Shown here one piece after another: positions 34,647 through 41,882 of a DNA stretch of 64,000 nucleotides. Numbering within the stretch: the stretch's first letter is position 1; every line of letters begins with the position of its first letter. Below the pieces are notes generated by a model. The model saw nothing but the letters and a program-made list of their open reading frames with translations. It searched no databases and was not told the origin of the DNA. This stretch comes from Oscillospiraceae bacterium (lineage in GTDB: Bacteria; Bacillota; Clostridia; Oscillospirales; Oscillospiraceae). The translations under genes and the position numbers were made by a program. Location: positions 62,001 to 126,000 of the forward strand of contig JAHHRV010000002.1 of NCBI GenBank assembly GCA_020025595.1, read 5' to 3'.

Positions 34647-34835
34647 CTAAAAAGCGGTTGCAAAATAAGAGTTGATAATCACTACCAACTCAATAATAAT
34701 ATAAATAACAAAAATGGACCCTGTCAGACAGACAGAGTCCATTTTTTCACGCACGCAGACGGAGGCAACCGCTTCTGCAGGCATGGCAGAAGTGGGATGA
34801 TTATGACGATGCATACAAGTGAAACAAGCATTCAT
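34647..34835 (-). CDS. Leader peptide of the liv operon (Ile/Val-rich)
   Basis: A 62-codon frame. The ATG at 34835 has GGGAGG nine bases upstream and a strong promoter just before it. Residues 41-54 read IFVIYIIIELVVII: 7 Ile, 3 Val and 1 Leu in 14 codons. The TAG (34647-34649) falls just after segment 2, whose bases encode the last residues (ATAF). The N-terminal half has no recognised domain. Role inferred: a ribosome stalling on Ile/Val codons leaves segment 2 free to pair with segment 3 and stops the terminator from forming; a ribosome reaching the stop covers segment 2 and lets it form. It could also be a true small membrane peptide, but the overlap with the pairing segments argues for control. 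Confidence 0.8.
   Translation of the reverse strand: MNACFTCMHRHNHPTSAMPAEAVASVCVREKMDSVCLTGSIFVIYIIIELVVIINSYFATAF
34654..34772 (-). promoter_or_regulatory. Alternative pairing segments of the liv attenuator (segments 1 and 2, inner hairpin)
   Basis: Segment 1 GCGGTTGC (34765-34772) pairs with segment 2 GCAACCGC (34654-34661); segment 2 can instead pair with segment 3 (34620-34629). Between 1 and 2 lies a further hairpin (AATGGACYCTGTC type stem, 34713-34725 with 34731-34743) followed by TTTTT on the minus strand. It could act as a pause or polarity terminator when the leader is not translated. Confidence 0.75.
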
Positions 34836-34865
34836 AACTGTGCGCCTCCCGAATAATTTGTTAAC

Positions 34866-34894
34866 ATTGTACTCCTGGTGCGCACATTTGTCAA
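34866..34894 (-). promoter_or_regulatory. Promoter of the liv leader and operon
   Basis: Minus strand: perfect -35 TTGACA (34889-34894), 17-base spacer, -10 TACAAT (34866-34871). The predicted start near 34859 leaves a short 5' UTR that contains GGGAGG and the leader ATG. Confidence 0.85.
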
Positions 34895-34952
34895 TTTGTT
34901 ATTGTAGCTAATTTTTAATAATCTATTAACAATTATATAGGCAGGTTGCACA

Positions 34953-36326
34953 TCATTGTGCATCCAGATAATCCTTGCAGGCCAGCAGCACATCCGAAAC
35001 GATTGGCACGCAAGTACTGGAACCTGCACCGCCATTTTCCACTACTGCGATGAAAGCCAGCGGATATTCTTCATCCATGACGAATCCCGCAAAGGTCGAA
35101 TTGGGTTCCTTATCGCCGCCCACTTCTGCGGTACCCGACTTTGCGCACACAGACAGCCCGGGGAAATAACCGTCTCCATAAATCTGCGTGGTATTATTTC
35201 TCATCAGGGATTTGAGTGTCTGGGCAGCATCCTTGCTCATCAGCTGATCGGTCATGGTGGGTTTTGCCCGGTAGCTGACGCTCTTGTCGGAGGAAACCTC
35301 CGAAATGATATAAGGCTCAGCCGCCCGACCGTCTCCTGCAATCGCACCCATGAAGGTCATAAATCTGCTGGGATTCACCAGATCCAGATGCTGACCAATG
35401 GCACTCCAGGCAATCTGGACAGGAGCAGCGTTTTCAACATCAAACTTTCCGGCAGCCGTCGTGATGCCATCAAACTCCAGCGGCTCGGTAATGTGGAACT
35501 TATCGACATAGCGCTGAAGCCGCTCTTTTCCAAGGACTTCAGACAGCTGGGCAAAATAACAGTTACAGGAAACTGCCAGCGCATCCTGCAGATCCACTTC
35601 TCCGTGGGCCTTCTTACAGGTAACTGCGTCGGCACCCATTTCGTATTCGCCGGAGCAGTAGAATGTCAGATCCAGAGCATCGTCCAGCTCTTCCAGTGCC
35701 GCCGCCGATGTCACCAGCTTAAAGATGGATCCGGGGACATAGGTTACCTGGGTAAACCGGTTCAGATAGACGCCCTCATAGGCTCCGGAAGTGTCTTCAT
35801 CGATATCCGGAACATCGTCCGGGTCATAGTTTGGGGTGCTGACTGCGCAGAGAATCTCGCCGGTTTTGTAGTTATAAACCGCTACTGTACCACGATAATC
35901 TCCCATAGCTTCCAGAGCGACCTTCTGCAGCTGTGCAGAAATGGTCATCTTTGCCTGACCGCCCACGCCGGAATATGCATACAGGCCGTTAAAGAGGTTG
36001 TAGCCTGCCATATCCTCAGCATAGTGCGCAACCGTGGGGGCGCTGATATAGCCGTCCCGGTCACCCAGCCAGTGGATGGTGGATTCACGAATGGACAGGT
36101 CGTCAGAGTATTCCCAACCGTCTGTAGCGGAAAGGAGCAGTTCACCATCCCGGTCTGTGACAATGCCGCAGCCGATGTTGGTGCCGTTGTAAATATGAGG
36201 ATTTCCTTCAAATACCACCCAGTCGCCGCTTTCCATGACAAACTCAGCCAGGAAGAACAGCATACCGCCCATCAGAACCAGGGCAAGCAGCAGTGCGATT
36301 GTGGTACGATGTGCAACTCGGTTCAT
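34953..36326 (-). CDS. Penicillin-binding protein (PBP2-like transpeptidase, FtsI/SpoVD type)
   Basis: A 457-residue class B-like transpeptidase with one N-terminal membrane anchor (about 8-30). The catalytic Ser is in PGSIFKLV near 203, the second motif is SCN near 250 and the third is KSGTAE near 397. It cross-links peptidoglycan outside the membrane. It lacks a long dimerisation domain, so it is like the small PbpA proteins paired with RodA homologues. It overlaps the FtsW-like gene by four bases (ATGA), so the two are one glycosyltransferase-transpeptidase pair. Confidence 0.92.
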   Translation of the reverse strand: MNRVAHRTTIALLLALVLMGGMLFFLAEFVMESGDWVVFEGNPHIYNGTNIGCGIVTDRDGELLLSATDGWEYSDDLSIRESTIHWLGDRDGYISAPTVAHYAEDMAGYNLFNGLYAYSGVGGQAKMTISAQLQKVALEAMGDYRGTVAVYNYKTGEILCAVSTPNYDPDDVPDIDEDTSGAYEGVYLNRFTQVTYVPGSIFKLVTSAAALEELDDALDLTFYCSGEYEMGADAVTCKKAHGEVDLQDALAVSCNCYFAQLSEVLGKERLQRYVDKFHITEPLEFDGITTAAGKFDVENAAPVQIAWSAIGQHLDLVNPSRFMTFMGAIAGDGRAAEPYIISEVSSDKSVSYRAKPTMTDQLMSKDAAQTLKSLMRNNTTQIYGDGYFPGLSVCAKSGTAEVGGDKEPNSTFAGFVMDEEYPLAFIAVVENGGAGSSTCVPIVSDVLLACKDYLDAQ

Positions 36327-38029
36327 TCTGTCACCTCCCGATGCCGATGCATCCGAATGGCGAAGCTGGCATTCTGCCTAGTATCCGCCGCCTTAACAAA
36401 GGCAAGCAGAGCCCACGCCGAAATCATACTGGAGCCGCCATTGGAAACAAATGGGAATGTAACGCCGGTAAAGGGCAGCAGGTCAACAGTTCCCATCACA
36501 TTCAAAATTGTCTGAATCAGCAGGATGCTGGCTGCGGTACACGCACCGATGGTATAGAAGCTGCTTCGGCCCAGGCTTGCAGAGCGCAGGCAGAACAGCG
36601 CCAATACAACAATGCTCATCACCATCATCAGTGCAATCAGCAAACCCCACTCTTCCGATACCGTAGCAAAAACGATATCCGTGTCGCAGGCGAACATCTT
36701 TTTCATCCAGCCGTTACCTGCACCCAGGCCCAGCAGTCCACCGGAGCCAATGCACATCAGGCTTCTTGTCTGCTGGAAACCGCGGTCCCAGGGATCTTCC
36801 CAGATGTGGCGCCAAATATTGAATCGGCGCAGCGCATGGGGAGCGATTTTCACCACAATCACGCCTGCAAAACCCAGAGCCGAGCAGGCAAGCGCAATGG
36901 TGCCCACGGAGCCGGAACGCATATATGCAATGGACAAAAATGCAGTGAAGAAAATCAGTGCCGTGCCAAAGTCATTCATAAGTGCCAGCAATCCGCACAG
37001 CACCGCAGAATAAACGATGAACATGATCAGATTCCGCTTCTGCATGATCCGGTCCATGGTGGATGCACCTGCAAACACAAAGCACACCTTGGTCAGTTCC
37101 GAAGGCTGGATCGAATATCCGCCGATGAACAGCCAGTTTTTTGCACCGTTGATTTCTTTGCCGAACAGCAGTGTGATCACCAGAAAACCAACACCTGCAA
37201 TGGTGGCCAGATACCGCATTTTCTTGGCACGCTCCAGATCCCGCAGGGACCAGCCAATAAACAGGAACGCCGCCAGGCCGCCGCCCATTGCAATCAGCTG
37301 TTTCATGGCTTCTCCCGGCATTGTGGCCGCAATTACATTCATGCCCATGGTACACAGCAAAAACGCAATGGTTTCCACCTCAAATGCAGACCTGCGGATA
37401 CAGGCATAGAACAGCAGCAGAACCCACTGAGCAATCATCAGTCCGCCGTAGCCCAGAACCACCTTGCCGGAGGCCTCAGGGTCTGTGTTGAGCAAAAATG
37501 CCAGGCAGCACAGGGCCTGAAACAGGGTCAGCAGAACCAGATTCAAAAAGGTCGTAAAGCCGCCGGAAGCCTTGGTGCGCAGCTGCGCCAGACGCTGCTC
37601 CTGCCGGGCACTGATGGGCTCCAGAGACATCTGAAGTCCGCCAATCTCGATCACATCTTCCGGCTCCAATGCGCAGATCTGAACTTTCTTTCCGTTTACC
37701 TTGACGCCATCCTTGCTGGCCGCATCGGTAATCGTCCAGCTGCCGTCATCGTATCGGGTCAGAACCGCATGGTTTCTGGAAATAGTCGGAAGATCGATGA
37801 CGATATCACTTCTCTTGCTTCTTCCGATGACATTTTCCCAATGGGTCACCGGAAGAGAATTTCCGTCTGTCAGACGCAGCCATGCCCAGATTTCCGGCTC
37901 CCGCCGAAAGGACAGCAGGGGCTTGGCACACCGCCACAGCAGAATTCCCATCAAAACAGGTGCTACATACCGCAAAATTGCGATATACACATTGGTAAAA
38001 TCAGCAGGCAGTTCACTCAGTACTGTCAT
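36323..38029 (-). CDS. FtsW/RodA/SpoVE family peptidoglycan polymerase with N-terminal FHA domain
   Basis: 568 residues. One N-terminal membrane segment (about 14-32) leads into an FHA domain (about 62-125; ENVIGRSKRSDIVI, ISRNHAVL, DGVKVNGKKV). Then come about 10 membrane helices of a SEDS polymerase, with the typical FGKEINGAKNWLFIGGYSIQPSE and NDFGTALIFFTAF. FHA domains bind phosphothreonine, so a Ser/Thr kinase probably controls this polymerase. Coupled to the PBP gene. ATG at 38029 with GGAGGTG. It follows nfo by 44 bases. Confidence 0.92.
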   Translation of the reverse strand: MTVLSELPADFTNVYIAILRYVAPVLMGILLWRCAKPLLSFRREPEIWAWLRLTDGNSLPVTHWENVIGRSKRSDIVIDLPTISRNHAVLTRYDDGSWTITDAASKDGVKVNGKKVQICALEPEDVIEIGGLQMSLEPISARQEQRLAQLRTKASGGFTTFLNLVLLTLFQALCCLAFLLNTDPEASGKVVLGYGGLMIAQWVLLLFYACIRRSAFEVETIAFLLCTMGMNVIAATMPGEAMKQLIAMGGGLAAFLFIGWSLRDLERAKKMRYLATIAGVGFLVITLLFGKEINGAKNWLFIGGYSIQPSELTKVCFVFAGASTMDRIMQKRNLIMFIVYSAVLCGLLALMNDFGTALIFFTAFLSIAYMRSGSVGTIALACSALGFAGVIVVKIAPHALRRFNIWRHIWEDPWDRGFQQTRSLMCIGSGGLLGLGAGNGWMKKMFACDTDIVFATVSEEWGLLIALMMVMSIVVLALFCLRSASLGRSSFYTIGACTAASILLIQTILNVMGTVDLLPFTGVTFPFVSNGGSSMISAWALLAFVKAADTRQNASFAIRMHRHREVTE

Positions 38030-38073
38030 CTCTTCACCTCCTGAAGATTATCCTTTGTTAACATACTTATTGA

Positions 38074-38904
38074 TCACACTTTCTCCAGGCCCCGCAGGAG
38101 CTTGATCTCCGCAGCATAGCCCGGCAACTCATTGGGGGTCTCCAGAATCATAGGCTTGTCCCGGAGCAAAGGATGATTCACAATCGCTGCGAATGTATCC
38201 TGACCCAGATATCCCTGACCGATACATTCGTGCCGGTCTTTGTGGGAGGACATCGGGTTCTTGGAATCATTCAGGTGCAGCGCCTTCAGCCGGTCGATGC
38301 CGACCACCCGGTCAAACTCTGCAAGGACGCCGTCCAGATCGTGGACGATATCATAACCGCCGTCCCAGATGTGGCAGGTATCCAGACAAACGCCGACCTG
38401 ATCAGAGCCTACGGCATCGATGATCTGCTTCAGCTCTTCAAAGCGTCCGCCGACTTCGCTGCCCTTTCCCGCCATGGATTCCAGCAGAACGGTCACAGGA
38501 TAGCCCGGCTCCAGCGCACGCTTCAGCGCTGTGGCGATCTGATCGATACCGGCTTCCACGCCCTGTCCCACATGGGAACCGGGATGGAAATTATAGTACT
38601 GACCCGGAAGGGATGCCATGCGCTCCAGGTCTTCTTTCAGCACATCCGAAGCAAAGCGGCGAGCCTCCGGGTCAGCAGTACAAAGATTCATCGTATAGCT
38701 TCCGTGAGCAACCAGAGTTCCGAACTCCAGCTCCTTCAGCATATCCATAGCCTTTTCGCAGTCCAGAAGATCCACCGGCTTTGCCTTGGAGCCTCTGGGG
38801 TTGCGGGTAAAAAATGCAAATGTATTGGCACCGATTTTCTGTGCCGTTTTCACCATCTCCACATTGCCTTTGCTGGAAGACAGGTGACATCCTATGTATA
38901 ACAT
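38074..38904 (-). CDS. nfo: Deoxyribonuclease IV (endonuclease IV)
   Basis: A 276-residue AP endonuclease of base excision repair. Three metal-site motifs show: NFHPGSHVG, VCLDTCHIW and LKALHLNDSKNP, together with the N-terminal IGCHLSSSKG. ATG at 38904 has GGAGGT nine bases upstream; an upstream ATG at 38928 lies before that site. A promoter precedes it, divergent from the WYL regulator. Confidence 0.95.
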   Translation of the reverse strand: MLYIGCHLSSSKGNVEMVKTAQKIGANTFAFFTRNPRGSKAKPVDLLDCEKAMDMLKELEFGTLVAHGSYTMNLCTADPEARRFASDVLKEDLERMASLPGQYYNFHPGSHVGQGVEAGIDQIATALKRALEPGYPVTVLLESMAGKGSEVGGRFEELKQIIDAVGSDQVGVCLDTCHIWDGGYDIVHDLDGVLAEFDRVVGIDRLKALHLNDSKNPMSSHKDRHECIGQGYLGQDTFAAIVNHPLLRDKPMILETPNELPGYAAEIKLLRGLEKV

Positions 38905-38928
38905 ATATCGTTTACCTCCGTTTTGCAT

Positions 38929-38957
38929 ATCATAACATCTTCACGCAAAAAAATCAA
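38929..38957 (-). promoter_or_regulatory. Promoter of nfo
   Basis: Minus strand: -35 TTGATT (38952-38957), 17-base spacer, -10 TATGAT (38929-38934), about 25 bases before the ATG. Confidence 0.6.
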
Positions 38958-38984
38958 ACCATAGTACCAATCCCGGTTCTTATG

Positions 38985-38993
38985 TGGTATAAT
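38985..38993 (+). promoter_or_regulatory. Extended -10 promoter of the WYL regulator gene
   Basis: TGGTATAAT, an extended -10 with a perfect TATAAT (38988-38993); the -35 is weak. The ATG is 22 bases after it, with GAGGTGA. Confidence 0.6.
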
Positions 38994-39014
38994 CCCGTTA
39001 TGAGGTGATAAATT

Positions 39015-39998
39015 ATGCCAAAATCCGATCATCAAAAATTATCTCTGCTGTATATCCGGGATTACCTGGAGCAAAACTCCGACGAAGCACACCCCATTAA
39101 CGCCCAAACTCTGATTGATATGCTGGCCAACAAGGGTATTCGATGCGAACGAAAGACAATTTACTCAGACATTGCCGCATTACAGGATTTTGGCGTTGAT
39201 ATTGTCAATCGGCGGGGCAAAAACGGTGGATATTACATCGGCTCGCGCAATTTTGAGATTCCCGAGCTGAAACTGCTCATTGACGCTGTGCAGTCCAGCC
39301 GGTTCCTGACCCAGAAAAAATCCCGGGAACTGATTGGCAAGCTCTGCCAGCAGTGCAACCATTACGATGCCACCCTGATGCACCGGGATGTGGTCATTGA
39401 CCGCCGGGTAAAAAGCATGAACGAAACCATCTACTATAATGTAGACCGGGTTCAGGAAGCCATCTCCAAAAACACCCAGATTCGTTTCCGCTATTTTGAC
39501 TGGGGAATCGACGGCAACCGCCACTATCGGGATAAGGAATATATCGCCAGTCCCTACGGTCTGTGCCAGGACAATGAAAACTATTATCTGCTGGCCCACT
39601 CCCCCAGACACGGAATCACCCACTACCGTCTGGACCGGATGACGCAAATAGAGCTGATCGATGCAGCCAGAGTTCCATGTCCGGAATTAACCGGAGCAGC
39701 ACTCATTGACCACGCCAATCAGCTCTTTCAGATGTATTCCGGCAAGCAGGTCAGTGTGAAGCTGCGCTTTCACCGTTCCCTTGCCAATGTTGTCGTTGAC
39801 CGTTTCGGTCGTGATACCATGATGATCCCCGATGGCGACGATTATTTTACTTTCGTCGTCAATGTTGCCGTGTCTCCCCTGTTTCTAAGCTGGGTGATCG
39901 GATTTGGGGACAAAGCTCAGATCCTCTATCCGCAAAGCGTCATTGATGAGTGCATACAGCTGTGCCAGAAGGTTATTTCACAGAATCACCGGACCTGA
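39015..39998 (+). CDS. HTH and WYL domain transcription regulator
   Basis: 327 residues. An N-terminal winged HTH (about 8-75; TLIDMLANKGIRCERKTIYSDIAALQ shape) is followed by a WYL domain (about 145-225; IRFRYFDWG, ASPYGLCQDNENYYLLA, YRLDRM) and a WCX C-terminal extension. It probably senses a ligand or single-stranded DNA and controls nearby genes; the target is not known. It converges on the lipoprotein gene with a 26-base overlap of the 3' ends. Confidence 0.9.
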   Translation: MPKSDHQKLSLLYIRDYLEQNSDEAHPINAQTLIDMLANKGIRCERKTIYSDIAALQDFGVDIVNRRGKNGGYYIGSRNFEIPELKLLIDAVQSSRFLTQKKSRELIGKLCQQCNHYDATLMHRDVVIDRRVKSMNETIYYNVDRVQEAISKNTQIRFRYFDWGIDGNRHYRDKEYIASPYGLCQDNENYYLLAHSPRHGITHYRLDRMTQIELIDAARVPCPELTGAALIDHANQLFQMYSGKQVSVKLRFHRSLANVVVDRFGRDTMMIPDGDDYFTFVVNVAVSPLFLSWVIGFGDKAQILYPQSVIDECIQLCQKVISQNHRT

Positions 39999-40485
39999 TC
40001 TGGAAGCTGCCAACCATTCGCGCATACAGGTCTTCGGAATTAACATCTTCAGGATTCAGGAGGCTGACGCAGTAATGATAATTGCCGTCATCGGCTACCA
40101 TGGCTCTGCCGCACAGAATGCCTTCGTCCCCCACTGTGCTCCAGACCGTCTGATACAGCGTCATGTCTTCTTTTTCCTGCTTCATGATGGTCAGTGCATC
40201 TGCCTTCAGCCCAGTAATCTTCTGCATCGTGGAAAAAATATCTCCCGACGGCTGTGTTTCCATACGCACTTCATACGAATCCCAGTTGTATACCTCGACA
40301 CCTTCCTCTTCGGACATAGTCTGCGAAGCTGCTTCATCCGGCAGATATACATCAATTATGCCGGCGGCAGGACGCTCCGGCCCCTGGTAATCCACATTCC
40401 CTACCGTTTCAAATACCGGCTGCTCCTGTGCGCCGCATCCGACCATGAGAAACGCCAACACAATAACCAATGCTAATTTTTTCAT
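39973..40485 (-). CDS. Lipoprotein of unknown function
   Basis: 170 residues. The signal peptide ends at Cys17 (LMVGC). The mature part has no family I can name. It has an acidic stretch (SEEEGVEVYNWDSYEVRMETQPSGD) and ends QIRSGDSVK. It is divergent from the DUF1294 gene by 28 bases. Confidence 0.75.
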   Translation of the reverse strand: MKKLALVIVLAFLMVGCGAQEQPVFETVGNVDYQGPERPAAGIIDVYLPDEAASQTMSEEEGVEVYNWDSYEVRMETQPSGDIFSTMQKITGLKADALTIMKQEKEDMTLYQTVWSTVGDEGILCGRAMVADDGNYHYCVSLLNPEDVNSEDLYARMVGSFQIRSGDSVK

Positions 40486-40513
40486 TTAGATTCCCTCCCG
40501 AAAGGATTTTATA

Positions 40514-40786
40514 ATGCAATACTTATTCCTCTATCTTCTTCTAATCAATGCAGCATCCTTCGTACTTATGCTTGTGGACAAGTACAAAGCACGACGAAAT
40601 TTATGGCGAATTTCTGAATCCTGCCTGATGACCTTTGCACTGCTAGGCGGAAGTGTGGGCAGCCTGCTGGGAATGTACCTTGTCAGACACAAAACCAGGC
40701 ATCCCAAGTTCACGATCGGTGTGCCCGTAATTCTCATTTTTGAAACAATCGCCATAATCTGGTTTTACATTCATTTTTTCTCTTGA
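40514..40786 (+). CDS. DUF1294 membrane protein
   Basis: 90 residues with three hydrophobic segments. Typical DUF1294 residues are present: DKYKARRNLWRISE, LLGGSVGSLLGMYLVRHKTRHPKF. Function unknown. ATG at 40514 with AAAGGA. Its stop codon overlaps the -35 of the tRNA promoter. Confidence 0.88.
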   Translation: MQYLFLYLLLINAASFVLMLVDKYKARRNLWRISESCLMTFALLGGSVGSLLGMYLVRHKTRHPKFTIGVPVILIFETIAIIWFYIHFFS

Positions 40787-40811
40787 CAAAACCCATAACC
40801 CATGCTAGAAT
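40783..40811 (+). promoter_or_regulatory. Promoter of tRNA-Ser
   Basis: -35 TTGACA (40783-40788), 17-base spacer, -10 TAGAAT (40806-40811), about 33 bases before the mature tRNA. Confidence 0.85.
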
Positions 40812-40843
40812 GTAGCAGTACGATTCAAGTCGACCTCGTACCT

Positions 40844-40934
40844 GGAGTGATACCCAAGAGGCCGAAGGGGCTCCCCTGCTAAGGGAGTAGGCGGTGAAAG
40901 CCGCGCGAGGGTTCAAATCCCTCTCACTCCGCCA
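40844..40934 (+). tRNA. tRNA-Ser (anticodon GCU)
   Basis: 91 bases with encoded CCA. The acceptor GGAGTGA pairs with TCACTCC and the anticodon loop CTGCTAA reads GCT. The long variable arm typical of Ser tRNA is present (GGGAGTAGGCGGTGAAAGCC region), and the T loop is GGTTCAAATCC. Confidence 0.97.
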
Positions 40935-40936
40935 GT

Positions 40937-40973
40937 AAAAAACCGGAAGTTTTTCAAAAACTTCCGGTTTTTT
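40937..40973 (+). terminator. Terminator of tRNA-Ser
   Basis: Stem AACCGGAAGTTTTT/AAAAACTTCCGGTT with a T-run. Confidence 0.9.
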
Positions 40974-41044
40974 CTTACTTTTTATTATTCTGTAAACTAT
41001 TGATATAATCTTTTTCGGACGCTCGTTCGTCCTTTCGGATAGCT

Positions 41045-41086
41045 GTGTGCAATTTTCGGAATCATTTTGCACACGGAATTGCACAC
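41045..41086. repeat. TTGCACAC repeat cluster near the putative prophage end
   Basis: Two direct copies of TTGCACACG (from 41067 and 41079, 12-base spacing) and one inverted copy GTGTGCAA at 41045. They could be arm-type sites for an integrase or excisionase. Function unproven. Confidence 0.5.
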
Positions 41087-41109
41087 GAAAATTTCTCCTT
41101 CTCATTAAC

Positions 41110-41152
41110 AAAAATCCTCCTCACACCAATGTGGTGGCTGAGGAGGATTTTT
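41110..41152. terminator. Bidirectional terminator after the HIRAN gene
   Basis: Stem AAAATCCTCCTCA and TGAGGAGGATTTTT, with an inner CACCA/TGGTG pair in the loop. It ends the HipA/HIRAN transcript on the minus strand. Confidence 0.88.
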
Positions 41153-41183
41153 ACGCACTCTATATGATATTGAGATAATTCCG

Positions 41184-41882
41184 TTACTCACTTGTTTTGG
41201 GAATAGAAAGGTGAACCTTAATACATTCGGAGCACTTCTTATTAAAGTCAAGTTCTACTACGCAGCATGAATAGGTAAAGCCCCTTAATAATCGATCGTA
41301 AATGGCTCGGCTATAATATCTTGGAACATACCCTAAAACTTCTCCACAATCTGTTTTCAGCAGGATAGCAAACTTATCTTTTGGATTTTCAGTTTCACTT
41401 TGTAAGATTAAGTTGTCACCAATTGCAATTTTAGGTAAACGGTCACAATACTGTCCGCAACATTTCGTTGAATGTCGAACACCCATGATATAAAAATCAC
41501 GCTGGACGAACTCGTCGTCCGAAAAAATTGGATCAATAAACTCATAAGTGTCAATAGGTAGTCTTGCACCACTTTTTTTCAGAAGATCAAAGTCGTCGTA
41601 TTCCATTAGGCCATACTTCTCTAAAATCTTTTGAATATCACGTCGTTTTGGATCCGGCAGTCTGCTAGAGAAAACAGGAAACAGTGATTCACTTTCATAT
41701 GTTTTATTTTCAGGAAATGCTTCTAGCATCTTCCATCCACGTTCTTCTGCTAAAGCATATTCTTCGCAATATTCAAATTGATAATTGTTGTTTCTAGTTA
41801 ACTTTCCAACAATAAAATTTCTCCGTGTGTTTGGATCTTTCCAAATCAAATATAGAAAGTTTAATTTATGTGTAGTCGACAT
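41184..41882 (-). CDS. HIRAN domain protein with HipA N-terminal (HipS-like) half
   Basis: 232 residues. The N-terminal half (about 5-115) has the features of HipA N-subdomain 1: SLFPVFSSRLPDPKRRDIQK, then DDFDLLKKSGA. The C-terminal half (about 129-230) is a HIRAN domain (FYIMGVRHST, AIGDNLILQSETENPKDKFAILL, LGYVPRYYS). HIRAN domains bind DNA ends or damaged DNA. It begins on the base directly after the kinase stop codon, with AGGAGG inside the kinase gene, so translation is coupled. I infer a split HipA in which this piece guides or restrains the kinase. The DNA is clearly AT-richer than the chromosome around it. Confidence 0.75.
   Translation of the reverse strand: MSTTHKLNFLYLIWKDPNTRRNFIVGKLTRNNNYQFEYCEEYALAEERGWKMLEAFPENKTYESESLFPVFSSRLPDPKRRDIQKILEKYGLMEYDDFDLLKKSGARLPIDTYEFIDPIFSDDEFVQRDFYIMGVRHSTKCCGQYCDRLPKIAIGDNLILQSETENPKDKFAILLKTDCGEVLGYVPRYYSRAIYDRLLRGFTYSCCVVELDFNKKCSECIKVHLSIPKTSE

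Noticed and set aside
34560..34952. T-box riboswitch before livK
   Set aside because: No T-box sequence or specifier stem was seen; the leader peptide and repeats explain the region better.
36293..38044. 583-codon open frame on the plus strand
   Set aside because: Antisense to the FHA-FtsW gene; Gln/His/Cys-rich shadow.
40734..41111. 125-codon minus-strand frame containing SERDLNPRA
   Set aside because: This is the well-known false protein read antisense through a tRNA-Ser gene.
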